The notes beneath the pieces are model-generated. The model was not told the DNA's origin. It was given only the letters and a program-made list of their open reading frames with translations, and searched no databases. From JANPCX01 sp031431125 (GTDB lineage Bacteria; Pseudomonadota; Gammaproteobacteria; Burkholderiales; Burkholderiaceae_C), in NCBI GenBank assembly GCA_031431125.1, contig JANPCX010000071.1, positions 62,001 to 126,000 of the forward strand: 64,000 bases of DNA. The letters run 5' to 3'. Position numbers and translations under genes: made by a program. Shown in pieces: positions 43,130 through 52,432 of the stretch (positions within the stretch are counted from its first letter, which is position 1; each line of letters opens with the position of its first letter).

Positions 43130-44155
43130 ATGCCAAGTTCAACCAACACCACTGGCTGGGGCCTGATCGGCGCCAGCAACATTGCCAGTCAGCACATGAT
43201 TGACGCCATTCGCGCTCAGTCGGGTCATGAGGTGGTCGCCGTCATGAGTAGCAGTGCCCAGCGGGCACAGGACTTCGCCGAGAAGCACCGCGTCGCGGGC
43301 GTTTACAGCGAACTGTCTGCGCTGTTGGCCGATCCAGCGGTGCAGGTGGTGTATGTCAGCACCACCAACGAACTGCACCACGGTCAAGTCCTCGCGGCCG
43401 CTGCCGCCGGTAAACAGATCCTGTGCGAAAAGCCATTGGCCTTGGATGTGAGCGACGCGTTGGCCATGGTCAACGCCTGCCGTGACGCTGGAGTGCTTCT
43501 GGCCACTAACCACCACCTGCGCAACGCTGCCAGCCACAGAAAGATTCGTGAGTTGGTGCAAAGCGGTGCCATCGGCAAGCCTCTGTTCGCAAGGGTGTTT
43601 CATGCGGTGTATTTGCCGCCGCATTTGCAGGGATGGCGCATTGACAAACCGCAGGCAGGCGGTGGCGTCATTCTTGATATTGCCGTGCACGATGCAGACA
43701 CCCTGCGCTTCATTCTTGGTGCCGAGCCAATTGAAGTGATCGGCATGGGTCAGGCCACCGAAATGGTCAGTGGTGGCCTGGAGGATGGCGTGATGGCCGT
43801 GCTGCGGTTCGACAACGGGGTGCTGGCCCAAATTCATGACGCCTTTACGGTGCAGTACGCAGGTACGGGCATTGAAATTCACGGTGATGCAGGCTCCATC
43901 ATCGGCAAGGGCGTGATGACTCAAAGCCCAGTGGGTGAGGTGTTGCTGCGCAACGCAAGCGGTGAACAGGTGATCCCCATCGATCACAGCAACCTCTATG
44001 TGCGCGGTGTAGCGGCTTTTTGCGCGGCGCTCAAAGGTGAAGGAACTCCTGCCGCAAGTGCAGAGGATGGAGTGCGTTCATTGGCTGTTGCACAAGCGAT
44101 CGCTGAATCCTGCAAATCGCACACCGCCGTTCGTATTCCCAATCCATTTCTTTGA
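43130..44155 (+). CDS. Gfo/Idh/MocA-family oxidoreductase
   Basis: A 341-residue NAD(P)-dependent sugar dehydrogenase. The Rossmann start is GWGLIGASNIASQHMIDAIR; the EKP catalytic lysine lies in ILCEKPLALDVSDALAM; GGVILDIAVHDADTLRFILG holds the H-D pair that often binds substrate. It probably oxidises a sugar or sugar derivative at one carbon. It is the first gene behind operator 1 and is followed at 6 bp by the CoA-transferase gene. Confidence 0.9.
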   Translation: MPSSTNTTGWGLIGASNIASQHMIDAIRAQSGHEVVAVMSSSAQRAQDFAEKHRVAGVYSELSALLADPAVQVVYVSTTNELHHGQVLAAAAAGKQILCEKPLALDVSDALAMVNACRDAGVLLATNHHLRNAASHRKIRELVQSGAIGKPLFARVFHAVYLPPHLQGWRIDKPQAGGGVILDIAVHDADTLRFILGAEPIEVIGMGQATEMVSGGLEDGVMAVLRFDNGVLAQIHDAFTVQYAGTGIEIHGDAGSIIGKGVMTQSPVGEVLLRNASGEQVIPIDHSNLYVRGVAAFCAALKGEGTPAASAEDGVRSLAVAQAIAESCKSHTAVRIPNPFL

Positions 44156-44161
44156 TTTCTC

Positions 44162-45757
44162 ATGAACAAAGTCGTATCGGCGGTCAAGGCCGCAGAGTTC
44201 ATTCGCAGCAGTGATGTGGTCAGCATCAGCTCATCCAGCGGGCTGGGGTGCCCAGATGCCATGTTGGCGGCCATTGGGGAGCGTTTTGAACGCCACGGGT
44301 TGCCCAGGGATTTGACGGTGCTCAGTCCGATTGCCGCAGGTGACATGTACGGCATCAAGGGCATTGACCACCTGGCCAAACCCGGGCTGCTTGCACGCAT
44401 CTTGGCAGGCTCCTACCCCAGCGGTCCTTCTTCGTTACCCATGCCCGCGATCTGGCGCATGGTGGTGGACAACCAAATCGAAGCCTACAACCTGCCCAGC
44501 GGCGTTCTGTTTGACATGCACCGCGACGCCGCGGCCAAACGGCCCGGCGTGTTGACGCAAGTTGGCCTGGGCACATTTGTCGATCCATCGCAGCAAGGCG
44601 GCGCCATGAATGCGGCCGCTGCAGCAAAGCCGGTGGTGCGGCACGAACACTTCGACGGCAAGGACTGGTTGTATTTCCCGGCGGTAGTTCCACAAGTGGC
44701 CATCATCCGCGCCACCACCGCCGACGAACGGGGAAACTTGACCTATGAGCACGAAGGTGCGCTGTTGGGTGGGCTCGATCAGGCCTTGGCGGCACGAAAC
44801 AATGGCGGGATCGTTATTGCGCAGGTCAAACGTGTTGTTGCGCACGGCAGTTTGCGCCCGCACGATGTTCATGTGCCAGGCATTCTGGTTGACTACGTGA
44901 TCGTTGACGACATGCAATTGCAGACCACTCAAACGGTCTACGACCCCGCTATCAGCGGCGAAATATCCAAACCGCTGTCGACGTTTGAGTTTCAAGCCTG
45001 GGGGCCAGAAAAAGTGATCGCTCGCCGTGCTGCGATGGCACTGGCGCAGGGACAGGCGGTGAACCTGGGCTTTGGAATATCGGCCAACGTGCCGCGTATT
45101 CTTCTGGAGGAGGGGCTGCATGGTGATGTCGCCTGGGCCATTGAACAAGGCGCCGTGGGTGGGATGCCACTCTTGGGGTTTGCCTTCGGTTGTTCGTCCA
45201 ATGCCGATGCCATCGTGGCGTCGCCCAACCAGTTCACTTACTTCCAGGGGGGTGGCTTTGATGTGACCTTGTTGTCGTTCTTGCAGGTGGACGGCAATGG
45301 CAGTGTCAACGTCTCCAAACTCGGAACAAAACCATACCTCACTGCGGGTTGTGGTGGGTTCGTAGACATCACCGCACACGCTCGCCGAATCGTGTTTTCC
45401 GGTTTCTTCACAGCGGGCGCTCAGTTGCAGGTCGGTGATGGTCGTCTGACGATTCACAAAGAGGGCAAGACGCGCAAGTTCGTGCAAAGCGCGGAACACA
45501 TCACCTTCAGTGGGGTGGTGGGGCGTCGTAGAGGGCAGTGCGTCACCTATGTGACCGAGCGCTGCGTGATTGAACTGGAGCACGACGCGCTGGTCGTCAA
45601 AGAAATTGCCCCGGGGGTGGATCTCAAGCAGGATGTGCTCGACCAATCGGAATTCCCCCTGAAGGTTGCCGACGATCTCAAGCTGATGGAAGCGGCATTG
45701 TTTCAGGACCGACCCATGGGCCTGAAGCTGCCGCCTGGAGCGCATCGCCATGGCTGA
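44162..45757 (+). CDS. CoA-transferase, family I (propionate/acetate CoA-transferase type)
   Basis: A 531-residue fused alpha-beta CoA-transferase. The N-terminal half begins AAEFIRSSDVVSISSSSGLG; the C-terminal half has GQAVNLGFGISANVPRIL and the catalytic glutamate in WAIEQGAVGGMPLLG (EQG motif). It moves CoA between a donor acyl-CoA and an organic acid in the cytoplasm, activating a carboxylate for further breakdown. It overlaps the enoyl-CoA hydratase gene by eight bases, so the two act in sequence. Confidence 0.88.
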   Translation: MNKVVSAVKAAEFIRSSDVVSISSSSGLGCPDAMLAAIGERFERHGLPRDLTVLSPIAAGDMYGIKGIDHLAKPGLLARILAGSYPSGPSSLPMPAIWRMVVDNQIEAYNLPSGVLFDMHRDAAAKRPGVLTQVGLGTFVDPSQQGGAMNAAAAAKPVVRHEHFDGKDWLYFPAVVPQVAIIRATTADERGNLTYEHEGALLGGLDQALAARNNGGIVIAQVKRVVAHGSLRPHDVHVPGILVDYVIVDDMQLQTTQTVYDPAISGEISKPLSTFEFQAWGPEKVIARRAAMALAQGQAVNLGFGISANVPRILLEEGLHGDVAWAIEQGAVGGMPLLGFAFGCSSNADAIVASPNQFTYFQGGGFDVTLLSFLQVDGNGSVNVSKLGTKPYLTAGCGGFVDITAHARRIVFSGFFTAGAQLQVGDGRLTIHKEGKTRKFVQSAEHITFSGVVGRRRGQCVTYVTERCVIELEHDALVVKEIAPGVDLKQDVLDQSEFPLKVADDLKLMEAALFQDRPMGLKLPPGAHRHG

Positions 45758-46529
45758 TTCCCTCGTGCACACCTTGCGGCAGGGTGATGTGGCGGTGGTC
45801 ACGCTGACGCGACCTGCCAAGCTCAATTCACTGACACCCGCCATGCTGGATGAGCTGGAGGCATTGGCACGGGCATTTGACGTCGACGCCAGTTTGCGTG
45901 TGGTGGTCTTGACTGGAAACGGCGACAGGGCGTTTTGCGTGGGGGCTGACATCAACGAATGGGCCCGCCTTAAACCGCTGGACATGTGGCGCCTGTGGGT
46001 CAAGCGCGGACATCAGGTGTTCGACCAGTGGGCGCGTTTGCGTCAACCTGTGATCACGGCCATCAACGGCCATGCCTTTGGTGGCGGTTTGGAGTTGGCG
46101 CTTGTTGGCGACGTACGCATCAGCACGGACAGTGCGCAATTCGCTTTGCCCGAGGCATCGATCGGTACTTGCCCCGGTTGGTCAGGTTCTCAGCGCCTTG
46201 TGCAATTGATTGGCGCCAGCCGCGCCAAGTACCTGGCTCTGAGCGGCGTCAAATTCGCCGCGGCGGACGCCCTGGCCGCTGGGTTGGTCCACGAAGTGGT
46301 CCCCACCGCTGACCTCATGAGCCGCGCCATGCACCTGGCCCAGGACATGGCCAGCAAAGCGCCGGTGGCTTTGCAATTGACCAAGCAGCTGGTGAACGCC
46401 GCCGCCGGGGAAGGCACAGGGGCGGTGCTTGAAGCCATGGCGGGTGCTGTGGCCGCCAGCACCGACGACGGCGTTGAAGGCATTCGAAGTTTCCAAGAAA
46501 AGCGCTCACCCCACTACCTGGGGCGATGA
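45750..46529 (+). CDS. Enoyl-CoA hydratase/isomerase family protein
   Basis: A 259-residue crotonase-fold enzyme. RPAKLNSLTPAMLDELEALA, FCVGADINEWARL, the oxyanion-hole block GHAFGGGLELALVGDVRIST and PEASIGTCPGWSGSQRLVQL are conserved. The position where hydratases have the first catalytic Glu reads within GDVRIST-DSAQFALPE; the second Glu is replaced by Thr in IGTCPGWSG (usually GLxPGxGG), so the reaction might be isomerisation, hydrolysis or decarboxylation. Coupled to the CoA-transferase. Confidence 0.85.
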   Translation: MADSLVHTLRQGDVAVVTLTRPAKLNSLTPAMLDELEALARAFDVDASLRVVVLTGNGDRAFCVGADINEWARLKPLDMWRLWVKRGHQVFDQWARLRQPVITAINGHAFGGGLELALVGDVRISTDSAQFALPEASIGTCPGWSGSQRLVQLIGASRAKYLALSGVKFAAADALAAGLVHEVVPTADLMSRAMHLAQDMASKAPVALQLTKQLVNAAAGEGTGAVLEAMAGAVAASTDDGVEGIRSFQEKRSPHYLGR

Positions 46530-46551
46530 GCCTCATCCCCCTCGCATTGAA

Positions 46552-48066
46552 ATGACCATGACTCAAACTTTGAATACCGCAGAAGTTCTCGCGCGCCCAC
46601 CATTCGTCGGGAAGCTGTTGATTGACGGCGTTTGGAGCGATGCGGCCGACGGCTGCACCCTGCAGCGCCACTCACCGGCCCACGACGCCTTGGTCGCGGT
46701 CTATGCCAAAGCGGGTGTGGTGGACGCCGAACGTGCCATCGCCGCCGCCAGAAAAGCCTTTGACCAAGGCCCTTGGCCCCACATGAAAGGGGCCGAGCGC
46801 GCGCGCATCCTGCGTGCGGTAGCCGATGGCATCCTGGCCCGAAAGCACGAGCTGGCCTTGCTCGAAACGCTGGAAAACGGCAAACCACTGGCGCAGTCTG
46901 TGGCCGAAATTGAAGGCGCGGCCGATCTATGGCACTACGCCGCCACACTGGCCCGCAACCTGCACGGCGACAGCTACAACACGCTGGGAGAGAACACCTT
47001 GGGCGTGGTGTTGCGCGATCCCGTCGGTGTGGTCAGCGTCATCACGCCTTGGAACTTCCCCTTCTTGATCGTCAGCCAGAAGCTACCGTTTGCGCTGGCG
47101 GCGGGCTGCACGGCGGTGGTCAAACCGGCCGAGGTCACCTCAGGGACCACAGTGATGCTCGGCGAAATACTGGTGGCCGCGGGCCTTCCGAACGGTGTTG
47201 TGAATATCTTGGTGGGTCGTGGCAGCGTGATCGGTGATGTGATGGTGACTCACGCCGATGTGGACATGCTGTCGTTCACCGGCTCCACTGGCGTTGGAAA
47301 ACAAGCGGTCGCCAAGTCCGCCCAGACCTTGAAAAAGGTGTCGATGGAGCTGGGAGGCAAGAACCCGCAGATTGTTTTTGCAGACTGCGATTGGGATGCA
47401 GCGGTGGATGCTGCTGTTTACGGCATCTACTTCAACGCGGGCCAGTGCTGCAACAGCGGCAGCCGTGTGCTGGTTCAGGCGTCCATCGCAGAGAAATTTG
47501 TCGAAGCGGTGGTGGAGCGCTCCAAGCGCGTCAAGGTGGGTGACCCCTTGCAAGCAGGCGTTCAGGTAGGCGCCATCACCACGGACAAACAACTTGAAAC
47601 CATCGTGGCCTATGTCGATGGCGCACGCCAGGCCGGTGCCAGCATCGCGCTCGGTGGGTCGCGCATCAGCGGAACGGGTATGTACTTTGAACCCACCGTC
47701 GTCACCGGCGTCACCCGAGACATGGACATCGCCAAGGAGGAGGTCTTCGGCCCGGTGCTGGCGGTGCTGACCTTCCAGACGCTGGACGAGGCCATTGAGC
47801 TGGCGAACTCCACCTTGTACGGCCTGTCGGCCGCAGTTTGGAGCCAAGACTTCACGACCTGCTTGACCGCCGCTCGCCGTATTCGCGCCGGCACGGTCTG
47901 GGTCAACACCTTTCTCGAAGGCCATGCCGAATTGCCATTCGGCGGCTATCGCGAAAGCGGCATTGGCCGCGAGTTGGGGCGTTTTGCAACGGAGGACTAC
48001 ACCGAAACCAAGACCCTGCACATGCACCTGGGTCCACGCACCGATTGGTACGTGCCGGGCCGTTGA
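46552..48066 (+). CDS. Aldehyde dehydrogenase family protein
   Basis: A 504-residue NAD(P)-dependent aldehyde dehydrogenase. ITPWNFPFLIVSQKLPFALA and CTAVVKPAEVTSGTTVMLGE bind the cofactor; FTGSTGVGKQ the glycine motif; MELGGKNPQIVFADCD holds the catalytic Glu; FNAGQCCNSGSRVL the nucleophilic Cys. Closest in style to betaine-aldehyde or lactaldehyde-type enzymes. ATG at 46552 (or 46558) follows the hydratase by 22 bp. It would turn an aldehyde from the GMC or SDR enzymes into an acid for the CoA-transferase. Confidence 0.92.
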   Translation: MTMTQTLNTAEVLARPPFVGKLLIDGVWSDAADGCTLQRHSPAHDALVAVYAKAGVVDAERAIAAARKAFDQGPWPHMKGAERARILRAVADGILARKHELALLETLENGKPLAQSVAEIEGAADLWHYAATLARNLHGDSYNTLGENTLGVVLRDPVGVVSVITPWNFPFLIVSQKLPFALAAGCTAVVKPAEVTSGTTVMLGEILVAAGLPNGVVNILVGRGSVIGDVMVTHADVDMLSFTGSTGVGKQAVAKSAQTLKKVSMELGGKNPQIVFADCDWDAAVDAAVYGIYFNAGQCCNSGSRVLVQASIAEKFVEAVVERSKRVKVGDPLQAGVQVGAITTDKQLETIVAYVDGARQAGASIALGGSRISGTGMYFEPTVVTGVTRDMDIAKEEVFGPVLAVLTFQTLDEAIELANSTLYGLSAAVWSQDFTTCLTAARRIRAGTVWVNTFLEGHAELPFGGYRESGIGRELGRFATEDYTETKTLHMHLGPRTDWYVPGR

Positions 48067-48100
48067 ATCCATTCATCACACGACATCACAGGAGACATTC

Positions 48101-49342
48101 ATGAAAAAGCAACTCTTTGCCCTGGCCGTTTCAGCGGCCTTCACATTGCCGGCCATGGCGCAGCAACAAGCTGTCGAAGTTCTACATTGGTGGACCGCAG
48201 GCGGTGAAGCGGCCGCTTTGAATGTGCTCAAAGGCAACCTGGAGAAACAAGGCGTCAAATGGAACGACATGCCCGTGGCCGGCGGTGGTGGTGAAGCGGC
48301 CATGACGGTGGTGCGTGCACGTGTGACCTCGGGCAACCCGCCAACTGCCGTACAAATGCTGGGTTTCGACATCACCGACTGGGGCAAGCAGGGCGTGTTG
48401 GCCGATTTGAACGAGTTGGCTTCCAAAGAAGGCTGGGACAAAACCGTGCCCAAGGCTTTGCAGCAGTTTTCCAAGCACAACGGCAAGTGGATTGCCGCGC
48501 CGGTGAACGTGCACTCCACCAACTGGGTTTGGGCCAACAACGAAGTGCTGGCCAAAGCAGGCGTGACGAGCGAGCCCAAAACCTGGGACGAGTTCATTGC
48601 TGCTGGGGAAAAGGTGCAAAAGGCTGGCTTCATCGCACTGGCCCATGGCGGCCAACCCTGGCAAGAAGCCACCGTGTTTGACGGCGTGGTGCTTGCCACT
48701 GGCGGCGTGGACTACTATCGCAAGGCCTTCATTGAGCTTGACCCCAAAGCCTTGAATTCGGCCACCACCGAAAAAGTCTTTCAGCGTATGTCACAGCTGC
48801 GCAAGCTGGTTGACAAAGATTTTTCGGGTCGCGATTGGAATGTGGCCTCGGGCATGGTGATCAGCGGCAAGGCTGGGTTTCAAATCATGGGCGACTGGGC
48901 CAAGGGCGAGTTTGTCAATGCCAAGAAAGTGCCAGGCAAAGACTTTTCTTGCTTCCGTATACCCGGATCGCAAGGCATGGTGTCCTTCAACTCGGACCAA
49001 TTTGCCATGTACAAGCTCAGTGGTGACAAGGCTGCCGCGCAGTTGAAACTGGCCAGCGCCATCATGGACCCCGGCTTCCAATCGGCCTTCAACATGGTGA
49101 AAGGCTCGGCACCAGCGCGTAGCGATGTGCCTGACACGGCATTCGATGCTTGCGGAAAAAAAGCGATCAAGGATTTGGCTGAAGCCAACACCAAAAACAC
49201 CTTGGTGGGTTCGATTGCCCATGGCCATGCAGCGCCCGCTTCGATCAAGAGCGCCATGTATGACGTGATCACGCGCCATTTCAACGGCCAGATTGATGAC
49301 AAGAAAGCCGTGGCTGAATTGGTTGCAGCTGGCAAAAAGTAA
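48101..49342 (+). CDS. CUT1-type sugar ABC transporter, substrate-binding protein 1
   Basis: A 413-residue periplasmic binding protein with signal peptide KKQLFALAVSAAFTLPAMAQ. The mature part starts VEVLHWWTAGGEAAALNVLK and has MPVAGGGGEAAMTVVRARVT-SGNPPTA, WANNEVLAKAGVTSEPKTWD, HGGQPWQEATVFDGVVLATG, and GFQIMGDWAKGEF, all typical of carbohydrate (MalE/UgpB/glucose-mannitol) binding proteins. A clear ribosome site (GGAGACATTC) precedes ATG 48101. A closely similar gene follows at 49411. Confidence 0.93.
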   Translation: MKKQLFALAVSAAFTLPAMAQQQAVEVLHWWTAGGEAAALNVLKGNLEKQGVKWNDMPVAGGGGEAAMTVVRARVTSGNPPTAVQMLGFDITDWGKQGVLADLNELASKEGWDKTVPKALQQFSKHNGKWIAAPVNVHSTNWVWANNEVLAKAGVTSEPKTWDEFIAAGEKVQKAGFIALAHGGQPWQEATVFDGVVLATGGVDYYRKAFIELDPKALNSATTEKVFQRMSQLRKLVDKDFSGRDWNVASGMVISGKAGFQIMGDWAKGEFVNAKKVPGKDFSCFRIPGSQGMVSFNSDQFAMYKLSGDKAAAQLKLASAIMDPGFQSAFNMVKGSAPARSDVPDTAFDACGKKAIKDLAEANTKNTLVGSIAHGHAAPASIKSAMYDVITRHFNGQIDDKKAVAELVAAGKK

Positions 49343-49356
49343 GTTGTTCCGCGACA

Positions 49357-49386
49357 GGTGGTCACCGACTCAAACCGGTGGCCACC
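49357..49386 (+). other. Intercistronic stem-loop between tandem binding-protein genes
   Basis: GGTGGTCACCG and CGGTGGCCACC pair over 11 bases with one G-U, around an 8-base loop. No T tract follows. Such stems between malE-type genes and downstream permeases usually protect the upstream mRNA and raise its relative level. Confidence 0.65.
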
Positions 49387-49410
49387 AACTAAAAAACAGA
49401 TTGGAGACTC

Positions 49411-50652
49411 ATGATGAAAACGCAAATCACCGCGATCGCCTTGGCCCTGAGCGCCGCGCTCCCTGCCGTGGCCCAGCAAAACGTTGAAGTGCTGCATTTT
49501 TGGACCTCTGGCGGCGAAGCGGCCGCACTGAATGTTCTCAAAAGCAATCTGGACAAACAAAACATCAAATGGAACGACATGCCCGTGGCCGGGGGTGGGG
49601 GTGAAGCGGCGATGACCGCCGTGCGTGCTCGCGTGACCTCTGGCAACCCACCCACCGCTGTGCTGCTGATGGGCTTCGACTTGACTGACTGGGCCAAACA
49701 AAATGCGCTGGCCAATTTGAACCCTTTGGCGGAGAAAGAAGGCTGGGACAAAGTCGTCCCCGAAGCCGTCAAACGTTTCACCAAACACGACGGAAAATGG
49801 ATCGCAGCGCCCTTGGCCGTTCACTCCATCAACTGGGTCTGGGCCAACAAGGAAGTGCTGACCAAATCGGGTGTGACCACGGAGCCGAAAACTTGGGATG
49901 AGTTCATCGCCGCCGCCGAGAAGGTAAAAAAGGCCGGCTACATCGCGCTGGCCCATGGCGGCCAGGCATGGCAAGAGGCGACCGTTTTTGACAGCGTGGT
50001 GTTGGCCACGGGCGGAGCAGATTTTTACCGCAAGGCCTTCGTAGACCTCGACGCCAAGGCACTGGGTTCGCCCACCATGACAAAGATTTTTGAACGCATG
50101 ACGCAACTTCGTGGTTTGGTTGACAAAGACTTTTCGGGCCGTGACTGGAATGTGGCCTCGGGCATGGTCATCAGTGGCAAGGCTGGTTTCCAAATCATGG
50201 GCGATTGGGCCAAAGGTGAATTCACCAACGCCAAGAAACAGCCCGGCACCGACTACATGTGTTTTCCTGTTCCTGGCACACAAGGCAGCGTGGCCTTCTT
50301 GTCCAACCAGTTTGCGATGTTCAAAGTCGGTGCAGACAAGACCGATGCGCAACTGAAAATGGCTTCGGCAAGTTTGAGTCCTGACGTGCAATCGGCTTTC
50401 AATGTGCTCAAAGGCGCGGTGCCTGCGCGCACCGACGTGTCGGATGCAGCGTTTGATTCATGCGGCAAGCGCGCCATGAAAGAGCTGGCCGAGGCAAGCA
50501 AGAAGAACACCTTGGTGGGCTCCATCGCGCACGGTCACGCCTCGCCCACCGCCATCAAGAACGCTTTTTACGATGTGATCACCCGGCATTTCAATGGTCA
50601 AATTGACAATGCCAAAGCGGTCAAAGAAATGGTGGCTGCGGCCAAAAACTGA
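49411..50652 (+). CDS. CUT1-type sugar ABC transporter, substrate-binding protein 2
   Basis: A 413-residue paralogue of the protein encoded at 48101, the same length and alignable end to end: QNVEVLHFWTSGGEAAALNV, MPVAGGGGEAAMTAVRARVT, WANKEVLTKSGVTTEPKTWD, GFQIMGDWAKGEF, VGSIAHGHASP. Signal peptide ends in LPAVAQQ. Differences cluster in loops that line the sugar site (for example GVDYYRKAFIELD versus GADFYRKAFVDLD), so specificity may differ. It lies 2 bp before the first permease gene. Confidence 0.93.
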   Translation: MMKTQITAIALALSAALPAVAQQNVEVLHFWTSGGEAAALNVLKSNLDKQNIKWNDMPVAGGGGEAAMTAVRARVTSGNPPTAVLLMGFDLTDWAKQNALANLNPLAEKEGWDKVVPEAVKRFTKHDGKWIAAPLAVHSINWVWANKEVLTKSGVTTEPKTWDEFIAAAEKVKKAGYIALAHGGQAWQEATVFDSVVLATGGADFYRKAFVDLDAKALGSPTMTKIFERMTQLRGLVDKDFSGRDWNVASGMVISGKAGFQIMGDWAKGEFTNAKKQPGTDYMCFPVPGTQGSVAFLSNQFAMFKVGADKTDAQLKMASASLSPDVQSAFNVLKGAVPARTDVSDAAFDSCGKRAMKELAEASKKNTLVGSIAHGHASPTAIKNAFYDVITRHFNGQIDNAKAVKEMVAAAKN

Positions 50653-50654
50653 CC

Positions 50655-51524
50655 ATGAAAGCTGGCTTACTTCCCAAGCTGTTGATTACCCCCAGCGCCT
50701 TGTTGGTGCTGGTGTGTGTCTACGGCTACATCATGTTCACGGTCTATCTGTCGTTCACGTCGTCCACGATGATGCCGAACTACGAGCTGAAGGGGCCGGG
50801 AAACTATGAGCGTCTGGTGGGGCTGGAGAACTGGTCGGTCTCCTTGTCCAACCTGTGGGTGTTCGCCAGCCTCTATATCTTGACTGCGCTGGGTTTGGGT
50901 TTGAGCTTGGCCATCTTGATTGACCAGAAGGTTCGGGCCGAAAGTGCTTTTCGTTCCATCTTCCTCTACCCCATGGCCCTGTCGTTCATCGTCACAGGAA
51001 CGGCATGGAAGTGGTTGCTCGACCCCGGGGTTGGCCTGGAGCGAACCATGCGTGTGCTGGGCTGGGAGAGTTTCCAGTTTGGCTGGATCAAAGACAGTGA
51101 ACTGGCGATCTACTGTGTGGTGATCGCTGCAGTGTGGCAAACCACCGGCTTTGTAATGGCGATGTTCCTGGCTGGTTTGCGTGGCGTCGATTCCGAGCAA
51201 ATCAATGCAGCACGCGTTGATGGTGCCAAGACCTGGCAGATTTACATGCGCATCATCATTCCGCAACTGGGCCCTGTATTCGTATCGGCTTTTGTCATCA
51301 TGGCCCACATGGCCGTTAAATCCTACGACTTGGTGGTGGCCTTGACCAACGGCGGCCCCGGCCGCTCCACTTGGCTGCCCTCGGTGTTCATGTACCAGTA
51401 CACCTTCACCCGCAACGAGATGGCGGTGGGTGCGGCCAGCTCAGTGCTCATGCTGTTGGTGATTGGCCTGGTGGTTTTGCCCTACCTGTACAGCGAAATG
51501 AAGAAGGTGAAAAACAATGGCTAG
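50655..51524 (+). CDS. CUT1-type sugar ABC transporter, permease 1 (MalF/UgpA-like)
   Basis: A 289-residue protein with six membrane helices and no large periplasmic loop. The EAA coupling motif is SEQINAARVDGAKTWQIYMR-IIIPQLGP (about residues 185-212). It pairs with permease 2 and the ATPase below. It starts 2 bp after binding protein 2 and overlaps permease 2 by eight bases. Confidence 0.92.
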   Translation: MKAGLLPKLLITPSALLVLVCVYGYIMFTVYLSFTSSTMMPNYELKGPGNYERLVGLENWSVSLSNLWVFASLYILTALGLGLSLAILIDQKVRAESAFRSIFLYPMALSFIVTGTAWKWLLDPGVGLERTMRVLGWESFQFGWIKDSELAIYCVVIAAVWQTTGFVMAMFLAGLRGVDSEQINAARVDGAKTWQIYMRIIIPQLGPVFVSAFVIMAHMAVKSYDLVVALTNGGPGRSTWLPSVFMYQYTFTRNEMAVGAASSVLMLLVIGLVVLPYLYSEMKKVKNNG

Positions 51525-52419
51525 CCCCTCCATGGACGTGTCGAGCCACGGCGCCAGTGGGCCAGTGCCACGCTTGGGTGTCGGGCGTGTCGTGCTCTAC
51601 GCAGTGCTGTTGATCTGCGCGTTCGTCTTCTTGATGCCCGTGTATGTGATGGTGGTCAACTCCTTGAAACCGCTGGACGAAATCCGCAGCGGCAACCTCA
51701 TGGCTTTGCCCGTAACGTGGACGTTTGAACCCTGGTTGACCGCGTGGAGTACGGCGCAAATTGGTGTGGAACCGACCGGGTTGAAGCCCTACTTCATCAA
51801 CTCATTCTTGTTGGTGATTCCGGCGGTCGTGATCTCGACCTTGATCGGATCACTCAACGGCTACATCCTCACGCAATACCAGTTCCGCGGTGCGAACCTG
51901 CTGTTTGCGGCGATGCTGTTCTCCGTCTTCATTCCGTATCAGATCGTATTGATACCCATGGCCAAAACGTTGGGCGTGCTGGGCATCGCCGGAACGGTCA
52001 AAGGCTTGATCTTTGTGAACGTGGTGTACGGCATCGGGTTCACGACGCTGTTCTTTAGAAACTATTACGCTGCATTTCCAGCTGAGCTCGTGCGCTCCGC
52101 ACGCATGGACGGAGCGGGTTTCTTCGGCGTGTTGTGGCGCATCTTGTTGCCCAACAGCGCGCCCATCATCGTGGTCACGGTGATCTGGCAATTCACCAAC
52201 ATCTGGAATGAATTTCTGTTCGGCGCATCGTTCAGCGACTTCAGTTCCTACCCACTGACCGTCGCATTGAACAACCTGGTCAGCAGCAGTACAGGGGTCA
52301 AGGAATACAACGTTCATTTCGCTGGCGCTTTCATCGCCGCCCTGCCGACGCTGGTGGTGTATCTGTTGTCCGGCAAGTACTTCGTGCGCGGCCTGATGGC
52401 CGGGTCCGTCAAAGGTTAA
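51517..52419 (+). CDS. CUT1-type sugar ABC transporter, permease 2 (MalG/UgpE-like)
   Basis: A 300-residue inner-membrane subunit with six helices. The EAA motif is PAELVRSARMDGAGFFGVLW-RILLPNSAP. The C-terminal AGSVKG is the usual end of MalG-type permeases that contacts the ATPase. It overlaps the first permease gene and is followed after 13 bp by the ATPase gene. Confidence 0.92.
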   Translation: MASPSMDVSSHGASGPVPRLGVGRVVLYAVLLICAFVFLMPVYVMVVNSLKPLDEIRSGNLMALPVTWTFEPWLTAWSTAQIGVEPTGLKPYFINSFLLVIPAVVISTLIGSLNGYILTQYQFRGANLLFAAMLFSVFIPYQIVLIPMAKTLGVLGIAGTVKGLIFVNVVYGIGFTTLFFRNYYAAFPAELVRSARMDGAGFFGVLWRILLPNSAPIIVVTVIWQFTNIWNEFLFGASFSDFSSYPLTVALNNLVSSSTGVKEYNVHFAGAFIAALPTLVVYLLSGKYFVRGLMAGSVKG

Positions 52420-52432
52420 AGAGTATTACCCC

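Noticed and set aside
44435..46003. 522-codon minus-strand frame opposite the CoA-transferase
   Set aside because: The plus strand encodes a complete CoA-transferase; the antisense protein has no recognisable motif.
48880..50391. 503-codon minus-strand frame opposite the two binding-protein genes
   Set aside because: It spans two well-supported genes and the gap between them and arises because the paralogues share codon bias.
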